Source: Nakamurella sp. PAMC28650 (lineage in GTDB: Bacteria > Actinomycetota > Actinomycetes > Mycobacteriales > Nakamurellaceae). Taken from it: 64,000 nucleotides of DNA. Below are positions 54,260-63,625 of the stretch, piece after piece. A program made the position numbers and the translations under genes. The notes under the pieces were generated by a model that saw nothing but the letters and a program-made list of their open reading frames with translations, did not search any database and was not told where the DNA came from. Position 1 is the stretch's first letter; each line of letters begins with the position of its first letter. The DNA lies in NCBI RefSeq assembly GCF_014303395.1, contig NZ_CP060298.1:4607001-4671000 (forward strand). Reading direction: 5' to 3'.

Positions 54260-55609
54260 ATGAGCAACTTCCCGTTCGGCTTCTCCAATTCCGGCGATGA
54301 CGACCCCGACCGCGCGGGAAAGCCCGAGGGGCTGCCCGGCATGCCGGCCGGGTTCGACCTGAGCCAGCTCGGTTCCATGTTGTCCCAGCTGGGACAGATG
54401 ATGTCCAGCGCGACGCCGACGTCGGGGCCGGTGAACTACGACCTGGCCAAGCAGTTGGCCACCTCGCAGGTTCCGGCCAGCCACCCGGCATCCTCGATCG
54501 ACGTCAAACAGGTCACCGAAGCGGTCGCGCTGGCCGAGATCTGGTTGGACGGCGCCACTTCGCTGCCCGCCGGGGTCCGCACTTCTACCGCGTGGACGCC
54601 GAAGCAGTGGATCGAGGCGACCATGCCGATGTGGGAGAAACTGTGCTCCCCCATCGCTGATCGCGTCTCCAAGGCTTGGCTGGAAAACCTGCCGGAGCAG
54701 GCCAGGGAGCAGGCCGGCCCGCTGCTGGCCATGATGGGCTCGATGGGTGGGATGGCCTTCGGCTCCCAGCTGGGTGAGGGTCTGGGCCAGCTGGCGGTGG
54801 AAGTGCTCACCTCGACCGACATCGGGTTGCCGCTCGGCCCAGAGGGCACCGCCGCCCTGCTTCCGCTGGCCGTGTCCGAGTTCGGCAAGGGTCTGGACCT
54901 GCCGGAGGACCAGGTGCGCCTATACCTCGCCGCTCGCGAGGCCGCCCACCATCGGCTCTACGCCGGTGTGCCGTGGCTCAAGGAACGGGTGATGTCGCTG
55001 ATCGCCGACTTCGCCGGAGGCATCTCGGTAGATTTCTCCGCCATCGAGGATCTGGCCGGGACGATGGACATGTCCAACCCGGCCGGGATCGAGGCTGCGC
55101 TGGGCCAGGGCATGTTCGAGCCCAAGGTGACCGAGGCCCAGCAGGCGTCCCTGGTCTCGCTCGAGACGGTCCTCGCGCTGCTCGAGGGCTGGGTGGACAC
55201 GGTGGTCGCCGACGCGGTCGGCGACCGGTTGCCGGGCGCGGCCGCCCTGCAGGAGACGCTGCGTCGTCGCCGGGCCACCGGCGGTCCCGCCGAACAGACC
55301 TTCGCCACGCTGATCGGGCTGGAGATGCGTCCGCGCCGGCTGCGAGCTGCCGCCGATCTGTGGCGCGCTCTCGAGGATTCACGTGGCATCGAGGCCCGCG
55401 ACGCGCTCTGGTCGCACCCCGATCTGCTGCCCTCGAGCGCGGACCTGGACGATCCGAACGCGTTCGTGGAGCGCGACAAGGCGTTTGCGGACATGCTGGC
55501 GGGCATCGACGACGTCGACATGAGCGAGCTGGACGGCCTCGACGAGACCGGGCACGCAGCTCCGCCGGCGGCCTCCACAGATCCGGAAGACAAGCCAAAG
55601 GACGTCTGA
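54260..55609 (+). CDS. DUF2342 zinc-dependent metalloprotease-like protein
   Basis: The 449-residue protein has an acidic, Met/Gln-rich start (GFDLSQLGSMLSQLGQMM), then PKQWIEATMPMWEKL, PLLAMMGSMGGMAFGSQLG, the key segment YLAAREAAHHRLYAGVPWLK, VSLETVLALLEGWVDTVVAD and RRRRATGGPAEQTFATLIGL. DUF2342 proteins have a zincin-like fold; the motif REAAH replaces the HExxH expected of an active protease, so activity is uncertain. The last 75 residues are acidic and disordered. ATG 54260 follows GGAGG at a tight spacing. It belongs to the whiB7/uvrD2 neighbourhood (Rv3195-like). Confidence 0.85.
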   Translation: MSNFPFGFSNSGDDDPDRAGKPEGLPGMPAGFDLSQLGSMLSQLGQMMSSATPTSGPVNYDLAKQLATSQVPASHPASSIDVKQVTEAVALAEIWLDGATSLPAGVRTSTAWTPKQWIEATMPMWEKLCSPIADRVSKAWLENLPEQAREQAGPLLAMMGSMGGMAFGSQLGEGLGQLAVEVLTSTDIGLPLGPEGTAALLPLAVSEFGKGLDLPEDQVRLYLAAREAAHHRLYAGVPWLKERVMSLIADFAGGISVDFSAIEDLAGTMDMSNPAGIEAALGQGMFEPKVTEAQQASLVSLETVLALLEGWVDTVVADAVGDRLPGAAALQETLRRRRATGGPAEQTFATLIGLEMRPRRLRAAADLWRALEDSRGIEARDALWSHPDLLPSSADLDDPNAFVERDKAFADMLAGIDDVDMSELDGLDETGHAAPPAASTDPEDKPKDV

Positions 55610-55624
55610 GCAGACCCGGACCCA

Positions 55625-55670
55625 CGACGAAGGCCCCGCTCCTGATCTCCCGGGGGCGGGGCCTTCGTCG
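55625..55670. terminator. Bidirectional terminator hairpin
   Basis: CGACGAAGGCCCCGC (55625-55639) pairs perfectly with GCGGGGCCTTCGTCG (55656-55670), loop of 16. It lies between convergent genes, 16 bases after the metalloprotease-like gene and 19 before the stop of the aldo/keto reductase gene. Confidence 0.8.
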
Positions 55671-55689
55671 TTCCGGCGGCCAGAGCCGA

Positions 55690-56715
<1,026 letters not shown>

Positions 56716-56962
56716 GGCGCTATCGTCGCATCCTGGCCGGGGTGCGGCCCGCCCGGGCCGATCACCGGCCGCACGATTTGTGGCGACGGGTGACGGACCT
56801 GCGCGGACGTCGGCGCCGACACCCGATCCCGGTGTTGTCCACAATGCCCTTCGGAGCGCCGACCTGCGGGTACGGTTGGCGACGTTCCGGGACGAGTGCC
56901 CGGGTCAGTTGCGTCCGACCTGCGGCCCCGCCGCCGGCGGCCTGAGGAGAGGAACAAGGCTG

Positions 56963-57112
56963 ATGGCCGAGACCTACAACGGCTACTGCGTCAAGTGCAA
57001 GGAGAAGCGTGACTTCGACGGAGAGGTCCACGAGACCAACGGGCGTCGGATGGCGAAAGGGATCTGTCCGGTGTGCGGGACCAAGATGAACCGGATCCTC
57101 GGGAAGGCCTGA
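56963..57112 (+). CDS. DUF5679 small zinc-ribbon protein
   Basis: The 49-residue protein has two CxxC pairs, GYCVKCKEKRDFD and GICPVCGTKMNRILGK, separated by 20 residues, a zinc ribbon. The family is restricted to actinobacteria and relatives; the function is unknown, but the basic character suggests nucleic-acid or ribosome contact. GAGGAGAGGAAC lies before ATG 56963. It stands alone between an aldo/keto reductase gene and the cyclodehydratase-like gene. Confidence 0.8.
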   Translation: MAETYNGYCVKCKEKRDFDGEVHETNGRRMAKGICPVCGTKMNRILGKA

Positions 57113-57372
57113 GCCTTCGGGTTCGCCGGGGCGCCGGGCTGTGGACGATCCCAGCTCGGCCCCCTGCCACCCGGTGATGACCGAGCCCGCGCAAGAAACG
57201 CGCCACCCCGGGTTCCGCGCCACGCCCAGGAGAAATCGGCCCTGTGGACAAGCCCGACCTGGTTCCGGTCATCTCTGACACGCTGCCTGGACACCGGGCG
57301 TCGGTGGGCGTCAGGCCGGGTAGCGGCTGCTCCCATCCCTCATCGTCCCGGAACCGACGACGAGGGGTCCAC

Positions 57373-58527
57373 GTGGCAGCACCGACCGCACCGGCCATCG
57401 ACCTGACTGCGGTGTACACCCTGATCAGCGGCCTGGCCATCTTCCCCCGCGATGACGACACGGTCCAGATCGGCTCGGAGCCACCTCACTGGCTGCTCCT
57501 GCACCACGCACCGGTCAGCTCCGTCGGCATTCTCAATGGCCTGAACGGCACCGTCCCGGTGGGGCAGGTCCTCAGCTCCGCCGGCGCAGATCCTGCGGTG
57601 TGGTCGGGGGTACTGGCCCGTTTGGTGGATGCCCGGTTACTGGTGCCGGCAACCGACTGGTCGTTCGCCGGTGTGGTGCCGGGGGCGTTCCTGGAACCCG
57701 AGCGCGACAGTCTGGTGCACCGCTACGGCATCGGCACCGCGCGGCGGGTGCTGCAGGCCCGTCAGGACGCCGTGGTGATCGTCCGGGGCACCGGGCGGAT
57801 CGCCACCGCGGTCGCCACCTCGCTGGCCGGGTCCGGACTCGGTCACGTCCACCAGCAACCGGATCGGGCCCTGCGCTTGGCCGATCTTCCCGAGCTCGGG
57901 CCGACCGCGGGCACCGCGGACCCCCGACGCGACGAGGCCCGACGCCGAGCTGCGTCCGGTGCGTCGGCGATCAGCCGTCCCACGTGCGCCGACACGGCGA
58001 TGCTCGCGACGAACCTGTCGCGTGCCGCACCTCACATCAAGGTCCATGCGCCCGCCGCGCATCACCGGGTGGCGCTGGTCGTACTGGCCGGTGACGGACC
58101 GCCCTCACCCTCCCTGGCCGCGGAGCTGACGGCGCGACGCATACCGCACCTTGCGATCCGGGCCGGGCTGACCACCGCCGTCATCGGTCCGTTCGTGCTC
58201 CCGGGTCGATCGAGCTGCCTGATGTGCGCTCTGCGGCAGCGGGCGGAGATCGACGAGGGACGAGAGGTATTCGAGCAGGCCCTTCGCCTGGAGCTCGTCG
58301 TGCCGCCGGCCCAACTGGTGTGCGCTGCGGTCGCACTGGTGATCGCCGATGTCCTGGACCACCTCGACGGCGTCAACGAACCGACCACGATGGACGGCAC
58401 GCTCGAGTGGTCGTTGGGCGATCCGGCGGCCCGGCGCCGCTCGTGGAGCATCCACCCCGAATGCGGTTGCAACGGCATCCGATCGGACGCCGCGACCGTG
58501 CCATCCTCTGCAGATCGTCGGCCGTGA
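57373..58527 (+). CDS. TOMM leader-binding/cyclodehydratase-like (ThiF-family) protein
   Basis: The 384-residue protein resembles the Rv3196 group, annotated elsewhere as TOMM precursor leader-peptide-binding or cyclodehydratase-like. Seen here: a helical N-terminus (VYTLISGLAIFPRDDDTVQI), the VIVRGTGRIATAVATSLAGS Rossmann-like segment where ThiF proteins bind ATP, and a zinc site formed by CLMCALRQRAEID and a C-terminal CGCN. I prefer GTG 57373 as start (AGGGG upstream); the frame is open to 57244. No YcaO, dehydrogenase or precursor gene is near, so a role in peptide modification is open. It precedes the ABC1 kinase gene by 46 bases. Confidence 0.7.
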   Translation: MAAPTAPAIDLTAVYTLISGLAIFPRDDDTVQIGSEPPHWLLLHHAPVSSVGILNGLNGTVPVGQVLSSAGADPAVWSGVLARLVDARLLVPATDWSFAGVVPGAFLEPERDSLVHRYGIGTARRVLQARQDAVVIVRGTGRIATAVATSLAGSGLGHVHQQPDRALRLADLPELGPTAGTADPRRDEARRRAASGASAISRPTCADTAMLATNLSRAAPHIKVHAPAAHHRVALVVLAGDGPPSPSLAAELTARRIPHLAIRAGLTTAVIGPFVLPGRSSCLMCALRQRAEIDEGREVFEQALRLELVVPPAQLVCAAVALVIADVLDHLDGVNEPTTMDGTLEWSLGDPAARRRSWSIHPECGCNGIRSDAATVPSSADRRP

Positions 58528-58561
58528 GCGCAAATACCGACCGCCCCGAGCCGGCGTCAGA

Positions 58562-58567
58562 CACAAT
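58562..58567 (+). promoter_or_regulatory. Candidate -10 box for leaderless ABC1 kinase mRNA
   Basis: CACAAT is followed by six bases (GGGTAG) and GTG 58574, with no ribosome binding site. Confidence 0.4.
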
Positions 58568-58573
58568 GGGTAG

Positions 58574-59929
58574 GTGTCCGAGATCCCCAGAGGTGCCCTC
58601 AACCGAACTGCACGGTTGGCCAGCCTGCCGCTGTCCGCGGCCGGCCGCGTCGGTCTGGGGTGGGGGCACCGTCTGATCGGCCGCGACAAGGGCGCGGTCT
58701 CGGCGGAGATGCAGCGCCGGACGGCGGAACAGGTCTTCGAAGTGCTCGGCACGCTCAAGGGCGGTGCGATGAAGTTCGGCCAGGCGCTCAGCGTGTACGA
58801 GGCCGGCATCCCGGACGAATACGCCGAGCCCTACCGCGAGGCCCTGTCGAAGCTGCAGAACGCGGCCCCGGCGATGCCGCCGGCCACGGTGCAGCGCCTG
58901 ATGGCCGAGCAACTGGGGACCGGCTGGCGAGATCGCTTCGAGGAATTCGACCCGACCGCTTCTGCCGCGGCCAGCATCGGTCAGGTGCACCGGGCGATCT
59001 GGAAGGACGGCCGCGACGTCGCCGTCAAGATCCAGTACCCGGGCGCCGGCGCGGCCCTCAAGGCGGACATGGATCAGTTGAACCGCCTCGCACCGCTGCT
59101 CGGTCTGATGATCCCGGGCATGCAGGTGCGGCCGCTGCTGGCCGAGATCCGTGACCGGGTGATGGAGGAGCTGGACTACGCCGCGGAGGCGGCGAACCAA
59201 CGCGCCTTCGCGAAGGGCTTCGCCGACGATCCCGATTTCCTGGTGCCGAAGGTGTTGGCCAGTGCGCCCAAGGTCATCGTGTCCGAGTGGGTCGAAGGCA
59301 TCGGGATGGGCAAGATCATCACCTCCGGCACCCCCGAGCAGCGGGATCGGGCCGGCCTGCTGCTGACCCTGCTGCACTTCTCCGCACCGGAGCGGGTGGG
59401 ACTGCTGCACGCCGACCCCCACCCCGGCAACTACCTGCTGACCGAGGACGGGCGCCTCGGGGTCATCGACTTCGGGTCGATCGCGCGGCTTCCCGGAGGA
59501 TCACCGCCGATCATCGGGCGGATCTCGCGACTGGCCCTGGACGGCAACGCCGACGACGTGCTGGCCGGTCTCCGTGCCGAGGGCTTCATCCTGGACAACT
59601 TCCATCCCGACCCCGTTGCGCTGCTCGACTATCTCGCGCCGTTCGCAGAACCTTTGCGGCACAAGACCTTTCACTTCTCCCGGAAGTGGATGCAAGCGCA
59701 GGCGGCCCGGATGTCCAACTTGTCGAGCGAAGAGACGAAATTGGCGCGGCACATCAACCTGCCGCCCTCCTACCTGATGATCCACCGGGTCACCTTCGGG
59801 TCCATCGGTGTGCTGTGCCAGCTCGACGCCACCGCGCCGTTCCGCGAAATCGTCGCTGCCTGGCAGCCGGGATTCAACGACGGCAACGATCTGGACGAGA
59901 GCTCGCCGGCGGACGTCGGACCGGCCTGA
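58574..59929 (+). CDS. ABC1/UbiB-family atypical kinase
   Basis: The 451-residue protein has the ABC1 signature: KGGAMKFGQALSVYEAGIPD (the KxGQ segment), FDPTASAAASIGQVHRAIW (Ala-rich loop in place of the glycine loop), VAVKIQYPGAG with the ATP-binding Lys, ADPHPGNYLLTEDGRLGVID (catalytic loop) and DFGS. ABC1 proteins are ATPases linked to quinone or lipid metabolism. The homologue beside whiB7 in mycobacteria (MABC1) is the close parallel. GTG 58574 suits a leaderless message. It converges on the small Zn-ribbon gene six bases away. Confidence 0.88.
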   Translation: MSEIPRGALNRTARLASLPLSAAGRVGLGWGHRLIGRDKGAVSAEMQRRTAEQVFEVLGTLKGGAMKFGQALSVYEAGIPDEYAEPYREALSKLQNAAPAMPPATVQRLMAEQLGTGWRDRFEEFDPTASAAASIGQVHRAIWKDGRDVAVKIQYPGAGAALKADMDQLNRLAPLLGLMIPGMQVRPLLAEIRDRVMEELDYAAEAANQRAFAKGFADDPDFLVPKVLASAPKVIVSEWVEGIGMGKIITSGTPEQRDRAGLLLTLLHFSAPERVGLLHADPHPGNYLLTEDGRLGVIDFGSIARLPGGSPPIIGRISRLALDGNADDVLAGLRAEGFILDNFHPDPVALLDYLAPFAEPLRHKTFHFSRKWMQAQAARMSNLSSEETKLARHINLPPSYLMIHRVTFGSIGVLCQLDATAPFREIVAAWQPGFNDGNDLDESSPADVGPA

Positions 59930-59935
59930 TCGATC

Positions 59936-60226
59936 TCACCACCACTCCTGGTCGAGCTTGGCCTCCACGGCCCGTAGATTCTCCCGGGCGCAGCGGCCGC
60001 AGTACCAGAGGCCGCCGCGCCGCGGGTCGAGCTCGAACATCCAGGTCAACGGCGGTCCGACGGCGGACGTCCCGCACAGCGCACAATTGACCGTCGCGGC
60101 GCCCGGCTCTCCGGCCGGATCTTCGGGCGGCGACGACCCAGGCGGCGACGGCCCGGGCGGCGACCCAGGCGAAGACCACCCAGGCGGTAACGACCCAGGC
60201 GGCGGCGACCCAGGCGGCGTGGTCAT
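59936..60226 (-). CDS. Small zinc-ribbon protein with Pro-rich N-terminus
   Basis: The 96-residue protein starts with Pro-Gly-Ser repeats (MTTPPGSPPPGSLPPGW) for about 40 residues, then two CxxC pairs: NCALCGTS and LWYCGRCARENLRAVEAKL. The C-terminus ends in WW. The Cys-containing half is a common small actinobacterial ribbon of unknown function. The repeats come from a GGCGACCCAGGC-like tandem unit and look expandable. It lies 152 bases past the 75-residue gene's stop on the same strand. Confidence 0.7.
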   Translation of the reverse strand: MTTPPGSPPPGSLPPGWSSPGSPPGPSPPGSSPPEDPAGEPGAATVNCALCGTSAVGPPLTWMFELDPRRGGLWYCGRCARENLRAVEAKLDQEWW

Positions 60227-60378
60227 TCCCGCAGGCTACCGCGACCCGTCCCCCACCCCTCCCGCCGCGCTGATCATCTTCGGCGGCGCTCATGATCGTT
60301 GCGGTTCTGGGACGGATGGGGTCGGAGTCGCCTACTTCATGAGCGCGGTATCGGCGCCGGCGTGGCCGAACCCGGCCG

Positions 60379-60606
60379 CTAGGAACTTCTGGAACTCTTG
60401 CGGGCCAAGCGATTGCGGGCACGCAGTCGGTCGGCCGCTCGGCTGAGCTCGGCGTCCCGCTGCGTCCTGCGCATTCGGTCCCGGGCCAGCTCTTCGATCA
60501 TGAGATTCATCTCGAGCACCTTACGAATTGGCCCTGCCGTTTCCGGGCAGAGCAATGTGTTGTGCGACAGGTGTTCCCGTCGAACGATGGGGTCGGTGAT
60601 GGTCAT
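60379..60606 (-). CDS. Small protein coupled to whiB7, 75 residues
   Basis: The 75-residue protein starts with ATG 60606, which overlaps the whiB7 stop (ATGA), so it is translated with whiB7. It has PIVRREHLSHNTLLCPETAG, then a charged helix (EMNLMIEELARDRMRRTQRD) and an Arg-rich end. No family is recognised. The coupling makes a role in the WhiB7 response a reasonable guess, not shown. Confidence 0.6.
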   Translation of the reverse strand: MTITDPIVRREHLSHNTLLCPETAGPIRKVLEMNLMIEELARDRMRRTQRDAELSRAADRLRARNRLARKSSRSS

Positions 60607-60890
60607 GCGGCGACCTTGCGGGGTCGACCGCGGGGCCGCTTGCGAGCGATGACGACACCCTGGTCGAAGATCTCGCCGCCCCAGACACCCCAGGGCTCGG
60701 CCCTGGCGAGGGCGGCCGCCAGACACGCGGTCCTGGCCGGACAGTCGACGCACAGCGCCTTCGCCCGTTCCAGTTCGTCCGGCCGTTCGGCGAAGAACAG
60801 GTCGGGATCCCCGGTGTGGCAGGGTAGATCCTCGCCGAGGGTCGGATCGACGATCGATTCCGATTCCTGGTCGAGAAGCAGGCTGATCAA
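60603..60890 (-). CDS. whiB7: WhiB7-type iron-sulfur transcription factor
   Basis: The 95-residue protein has four cluster Cys at 24, 47, 50 and 56 (LPCHTGDPDLFF, then LCVDCPARTACLAAAL), the GVWGG turn in EPWGVWGGEIFDQG and the AT-hook RGRPRK at its end; the AT-hook identifies WhiB7. WhiB7 activates intrinsic antibiotic-resistance genes with the housekeeping sigma factor. The start is TTG 60890 with GGAGGTGAG nine bases upstream; ATG 61001 would add 37 unlike residues. As in mycobacteria it neighbours uvrD2 and an ABC1 kinase gene. An upstream frame overlaps its start. Confidence 0.88.
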   Translation of the reverse strand: MISLLLDQESESIVDPTLGEDLPCHTGDPDLFFAERPDELERAKALCVDCPARTACLAAALARAEPWGVWGGEIFDQGVVIARKRPRGRPRKVAA

Positions 60891-61015
60891 GGTTCTCTCA
60901 CCTCCGAGAGTTCCGCCGATGCACGGCAGAGGAGTGTTGGTCGTCCGAGACCGGATGGCCCCGCACAGATCTGTGGGGTGGGCATCGAGCCGGGGATGCA
61001 CAACGGCCGCGGCAT
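60887..61015 (-). CDS. Possible upstream ORF in the whiB7 leader, 42 codons
   Basis: A frame from ATG 61015 (AGGGA four bases upstream) ends with TGA at 60889-60887, overlapping the whiB7 TTG start (TTGA). It begins MPRPLCIPGSMPTPQIC. Translation of upstream frames is known to control whiB7 in other actinobacteria, so this could couple or attenuate whiB7. Its sequence is not itself recognisable and the GC-rich frame could be chance. Confidence 0.35.
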   Translation of the reverse strand: MPRPLCIPGSMPTPQICAGPSGLGRPTLLCRASAELSEVREP

Positions 61016-61068
61016 CAGTCCCTGGAACGGGCAGATGTCGCGGCCGGAGGCGAGCGTGGTGCTGGGTT

Positions 61069-61221
61069 CTACCTCAGCTGCTCATCCCCGGCCGGACCCG
61101 GAACGCCGATCGGCGTCATCACGAGATGCCGCAGGAACTCGGCACCCTCGTGGACGCGGACGGCGGCACCGGCATCCGCGACACCGGTGGTACCGAACTG
61201 GCTCTTCGTATTGATCTTCAC
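61069..61221 (-). CDS. Unrecognised small protein between uvrD2 and whiB7, 50 residues
   Basis: From GTG 61221, with an excellent ribosome site AGGAGGTG seven bases upstream, a 50-residue protein is encoded: MKINTKSQFGTTGVADAGA at the start, then RVHEGAEFLRHLVMTPIGVP and PAGDEQLR. It has no Cys, no signal peptide and no membrane segment. In mycobacteria the space between uvrD2 and whiB7 holds a mycoredoxin gene, and this is not one. It could be a small protein in its own right or a leader peptide of the whiB7 mRNA. I know no matching family. Confidence 0.5.
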   Translation of the reverse strand: MKINTKSQFGTTGVADAGAAVRVHEGAEFLRHLVMTPIGVPGPAGDEQLR

Positions 61222-61271
61222 GGTCCGGCACCTCCTCATGGTCGCGGCCTCGTCCTGGCGGGGAGGCGGTG

Positions 61272-61304
61272 GTCAACTGGGAACGCTTTTGTCAACTGGG
61301 AACG
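61272..61304. repeat. Paired 14-bp direct repeats upstream of the whiB7 leader
   Basis: GTCAACTGGGAACG occurs at 61272-61285 and again at 61291-61304, 19 bases apart start to start. TTGACA and TTGACC, -35-like on the minus strand, are inside the repeats. No -10 box is at standard distance. A bound regulator is plausible. Confidence 0.5.
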
Positions 61305-61347
61305 GAAGGACCATATGCGTCCCTGCACGGGACGCGCAACCGAATAA

Positions 61348-61371
61348 AGAAGAACTTTCGAAATTTCTTCT
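61348..61371. promoter_or_regulatory. AT-rich 24-bp near-perfect palindrome between uvrD2 and whiB7
   Basis: AGAAGAAC/TTTCGAAA/TTTCTTCT on the plus strand reads the same on the other strand except at one symmetric pair. It is a clear AT-rich island in a GC-rich genome. WhiB7 has an AT-hook and binds AT-rich sequence, so it might be a WhiB7-controlled promoter region; a terminator for uvrD2 or another regulator's site is possible too. Confidence 0.5.
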
Positions 61372-61417
61372 ACCGCCGCCTAACAGGACCGTTCACGCCT
61401 CCGGCCGGGGCCCGACG

Positions 61418-63451
61418 TCATCGCGTGGAGGCGACGATCCCGATCACTTCGGAACCATAGGCATCGAGCTTCGAGCGCCCGATACCCGGAATGCTCAGCA
61501 GCGCAGCGTCATCGGTGGGCCGACGCTCGGCGATGGCCAACAGGGTGGCGTCGGAGAACACCACGTAGGCCGGCACCGAAGCCTCGGTGGAGGTGCTCCG
61601 GCGCCACGCCCGCAGCGCCTCGACGAGGTCGGGATCCGCGGTGGACGGACAATTGTCGCAGCGGCCGATCTTCAGTTCCGCGGGTGTGCTGAGCGGTCCG
61701 CCGCACAGCCGGCAACGTCCGGCGGCCCTCGTCCGGCCGACGGGCGCCGGCTCCGGCGCGAGCCCCGTCAGGAATCGACTGCGCTTGCGTCCGCGCCGGC
61801 CGCCCTCGGTCCGCGACAGAGCCCAGGAGATGGCCAACCTGGTCCGCGCCCTGGTCACGCCGACGTAGAAGAGCCGGCGCTCCTCCTCGATCTCGTCGGG
61901 GGTCTCGGCATGCTGGATGGGCAGGGTGCCGTCGGTCAGCCCGACGAGGAACACCGCATCCCACTCCAGTCCCTTGGCCGCGTGAAGCGAGGCGAGGGTG
62001 ACACCTTCGACCGTCGGGGCGTGCTGGGCCTCGGCCCGCTGGTCGAGTTCGGCGACCAGCGCGGCCAGCTTCGCGTCCGGTTGCAGGTCGGCGAGTTCTT
62101 CCGCCACCCCGACCAGGGCGAGCAGGGAGTCCCATCGATCACGCAGGGCACCGGCCGGCGGTGGCTCGTTCGTCAGGCCCACCGGCACCAGGAGTTGACG
62201 GACCGCCGCGACCAGCGGTACGTCGAGATCCAGGTTCGCTCCCTGCCGCAGGGCGATGATCGCCTGACGGACCTCCGGCCGGGCGAAGAACCTCTCGCCG
62301 CCCCGGACCACGTAGGGCACCGACGCATCGGTGAGCGCCTTCTCGTAGACCTCCGACTGGGCATTGATCCGGTAGAGGATCGCGATACCGGAGGCCGGCG
62401 TACCGCCTGCGACGAGCGCCGCGGCCTTCTGGGCAACGGCCCTGGCCTCGGCCGGCTCGTCGGGATGTTCGTCGAAGGAGGCCGCGGGACCGTCCGGGAG
62501 GACGGCGACCAGCTTCAGACGCAACCGGGCCGCCTTGCCCTGTGCACCGGCGATGATGCGATTGGCCAGGGTGACCACCTGCGGGGTCGACCGGTAATCG
62601 CGCTCCAGCCGGACGACGGTGGCGTGCGGGTAACGCCGGTCGAAGTCGAGCAGGTTGGAGGGCGACGCCCCTGCGAACGAGTAGATGGTCTGGTTGGCGT
62701 CCCCGACCACGGTGAGCTGATCGCGGCCGCCGAGCCAGGCGTCCAGCATCCGCTGCTGCAGCGGCGTGACGTCCTGGTACTCGTCCACCACGAAGCAGCG
62801 GTACCTGGCCCGGAATTCCCTGGCCACGTCCTCGTCGCTCTCCAGGATCGCGCACGTCTGCAGCAGCAGGTCGTCGAAGTCGAGTTGCTCTGCCTCGTTC
62901 TTCGCCCGCTCGTAGCCGCCGAACACCTTGACCACGGTGGCGGCGGCCACCGGAGTGTCGCGCTGGTGCTTGGCGATGGCGGCGAGGTAGTCCTCGGGGC
63001 CGATCAGCGAGGCCTTCGCCCACTCGATCTCGCTGGCCAGGTCCCGCAGCGTGGCGGCGTCTGTACCGGCCCCGGCGCGCTTCGCGGCGATCGCGACCAG
63101 ACGCAGTTTGTGCTCCAGCACCGGCCACAGCTGGCCGCCCACGGCCTTGGGCCAGAAGTACTTGAGCTGTTTGAGGGCCGCCGAGTGGAAAGTCCTGGCC
63201 TGCACACCCGGGACACCGAGACTCCTGAGCCGCAAACGCATCTCGCCGGCGGCCCTGGTGGTGAAGGTGACCGCGAGGATCTCGCTGACCGGGTGCGAAC
63301 CATCCTCGACGAGATGGGCGATGCGATGGGTGATGGTCCGGGTCTTGCCCGTCCCGGCTCCGGCCAGCACGCAGACCGGCCCACTCGGAGCCAGTACCGC
63401 AGCACGCTGCCCGTCGTCGAGCCCCGCCAGCAGATCCACCGTCACCGACAT
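61418..63451 (-). CDS. uvrD2: UvrD2-type ATP-dependent DNA helicase
   Basis: The 677-residue superfamily 1A helicase has Walker A in [36 protein letters not shown], Walker [34 protein letters not shown] and [34 protein letters not shown]. It is followed by a four-Cys zinc motif (CRLCGG, CDNC) and an HRDC domain ([20 protein letters not shown]), the composition of mycobacterial UvrD2. It unwinds DNA 3'-5' in repair or replication. ATG 63451 is the likely start; no ribosome site is clear. The 80-bp repeat lies 65 bases upstream. Confidence 0.92.
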   Translation of the reverse strand: MSVTVDLLAGLDDGQRAAVLAPSGPVCVLAGAGTGKTRTITHRIAHLVEDGSHPVSEILAVTFTTRAAGEMRLRLRSLGVPGVQARTFHSAALKQLKYFWPKAVGGQLWPVLEHKLRLVAIAAKRAGAGTDAATLRDLASEIEWAKASLIGPEDYLAAIAKHQRDTPVAAATVVKVFGGYERAKNEAEQLDFDDLLLQTCAILESDEDVAREFRARYRCFVVDEYQDVTPLQQRMLDAWLGGRDQLTVVGDANQTIYSFAGASPSNLLDFDRRYPHATVVRLERDYRSTPQVVTLANRIIAGAQGKAARLRLKLVAVLPDGPAASFDEHPDEPAEARAVAQKAAALVAGGTPASGIAILYRINAQSEVYEKALTDASVPYVVRGGERFFARPEVRQAIIALRQGANLDLDVPLVAAVRQLLVPVGLTNEPPPAGALRDRWDSLLALVGVAEELADLQPDAKLAALVAELDQRAEAQHAPTVEGVTLASLHAAKGLEWDAVFLVGLTDGTLPIQHAETPDEIEEERRLFYVGVTRARTRLAISWALSRTEGGRRGRKRSRFLTGLAPEPAPVGRTRAAGRCRLCGGPLSTPAELKIGRCDNCPSTADPDLVEALRAWRRSTSTEASVPAYVVFSDATLLAIAERRPTDDAALLSIPGIGRSKLDAYGSEVIGIVASTR

Positions 63452-63515
63452 ATTTTCGCACGGGTGTACGACGAGATCCAAGCCGCCGGGCCGATACGCG
63501 GGTCCCACGCCTGCT

Positions 63516-63595
63516 GCATGGATCAACTTCCCGGTTTTGGGACGGGAGGGACAGGAGTCATCACTTTCGTCCATGCCTGGGAAGTTGATCCATGC
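63516..63595. repeat. 80-bp intergenic repeat with inverted ends, copy 2
   Basis: The ends are a perfect 17-base inverted repeat (GCATGGATCAACTTCCC and GGGAAGTTGATCCATGC). The core shares GGGAC, GGGACAGGAGTCATCA-like and CCATGCCTG segments with copy 1 at 606-685. It stands between the 3' end of nudC and the start of uvrD2. Confidence 0.8.
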
Positions 63596-63625
63596 GAACC
63601 CCGGACCCACGCCAACGGCCGGGGG

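Noticed and set aside
61069..61221. RiPP precursor peptide near the cyclodehydratase-like gene
   Set aside because: The peptide has no Cys and few Ser/Thr in its C-terminal half, is 2.5 kb from the candidate enzyme and no YcaO is near. It is reported as an unrecognised small protein instead.
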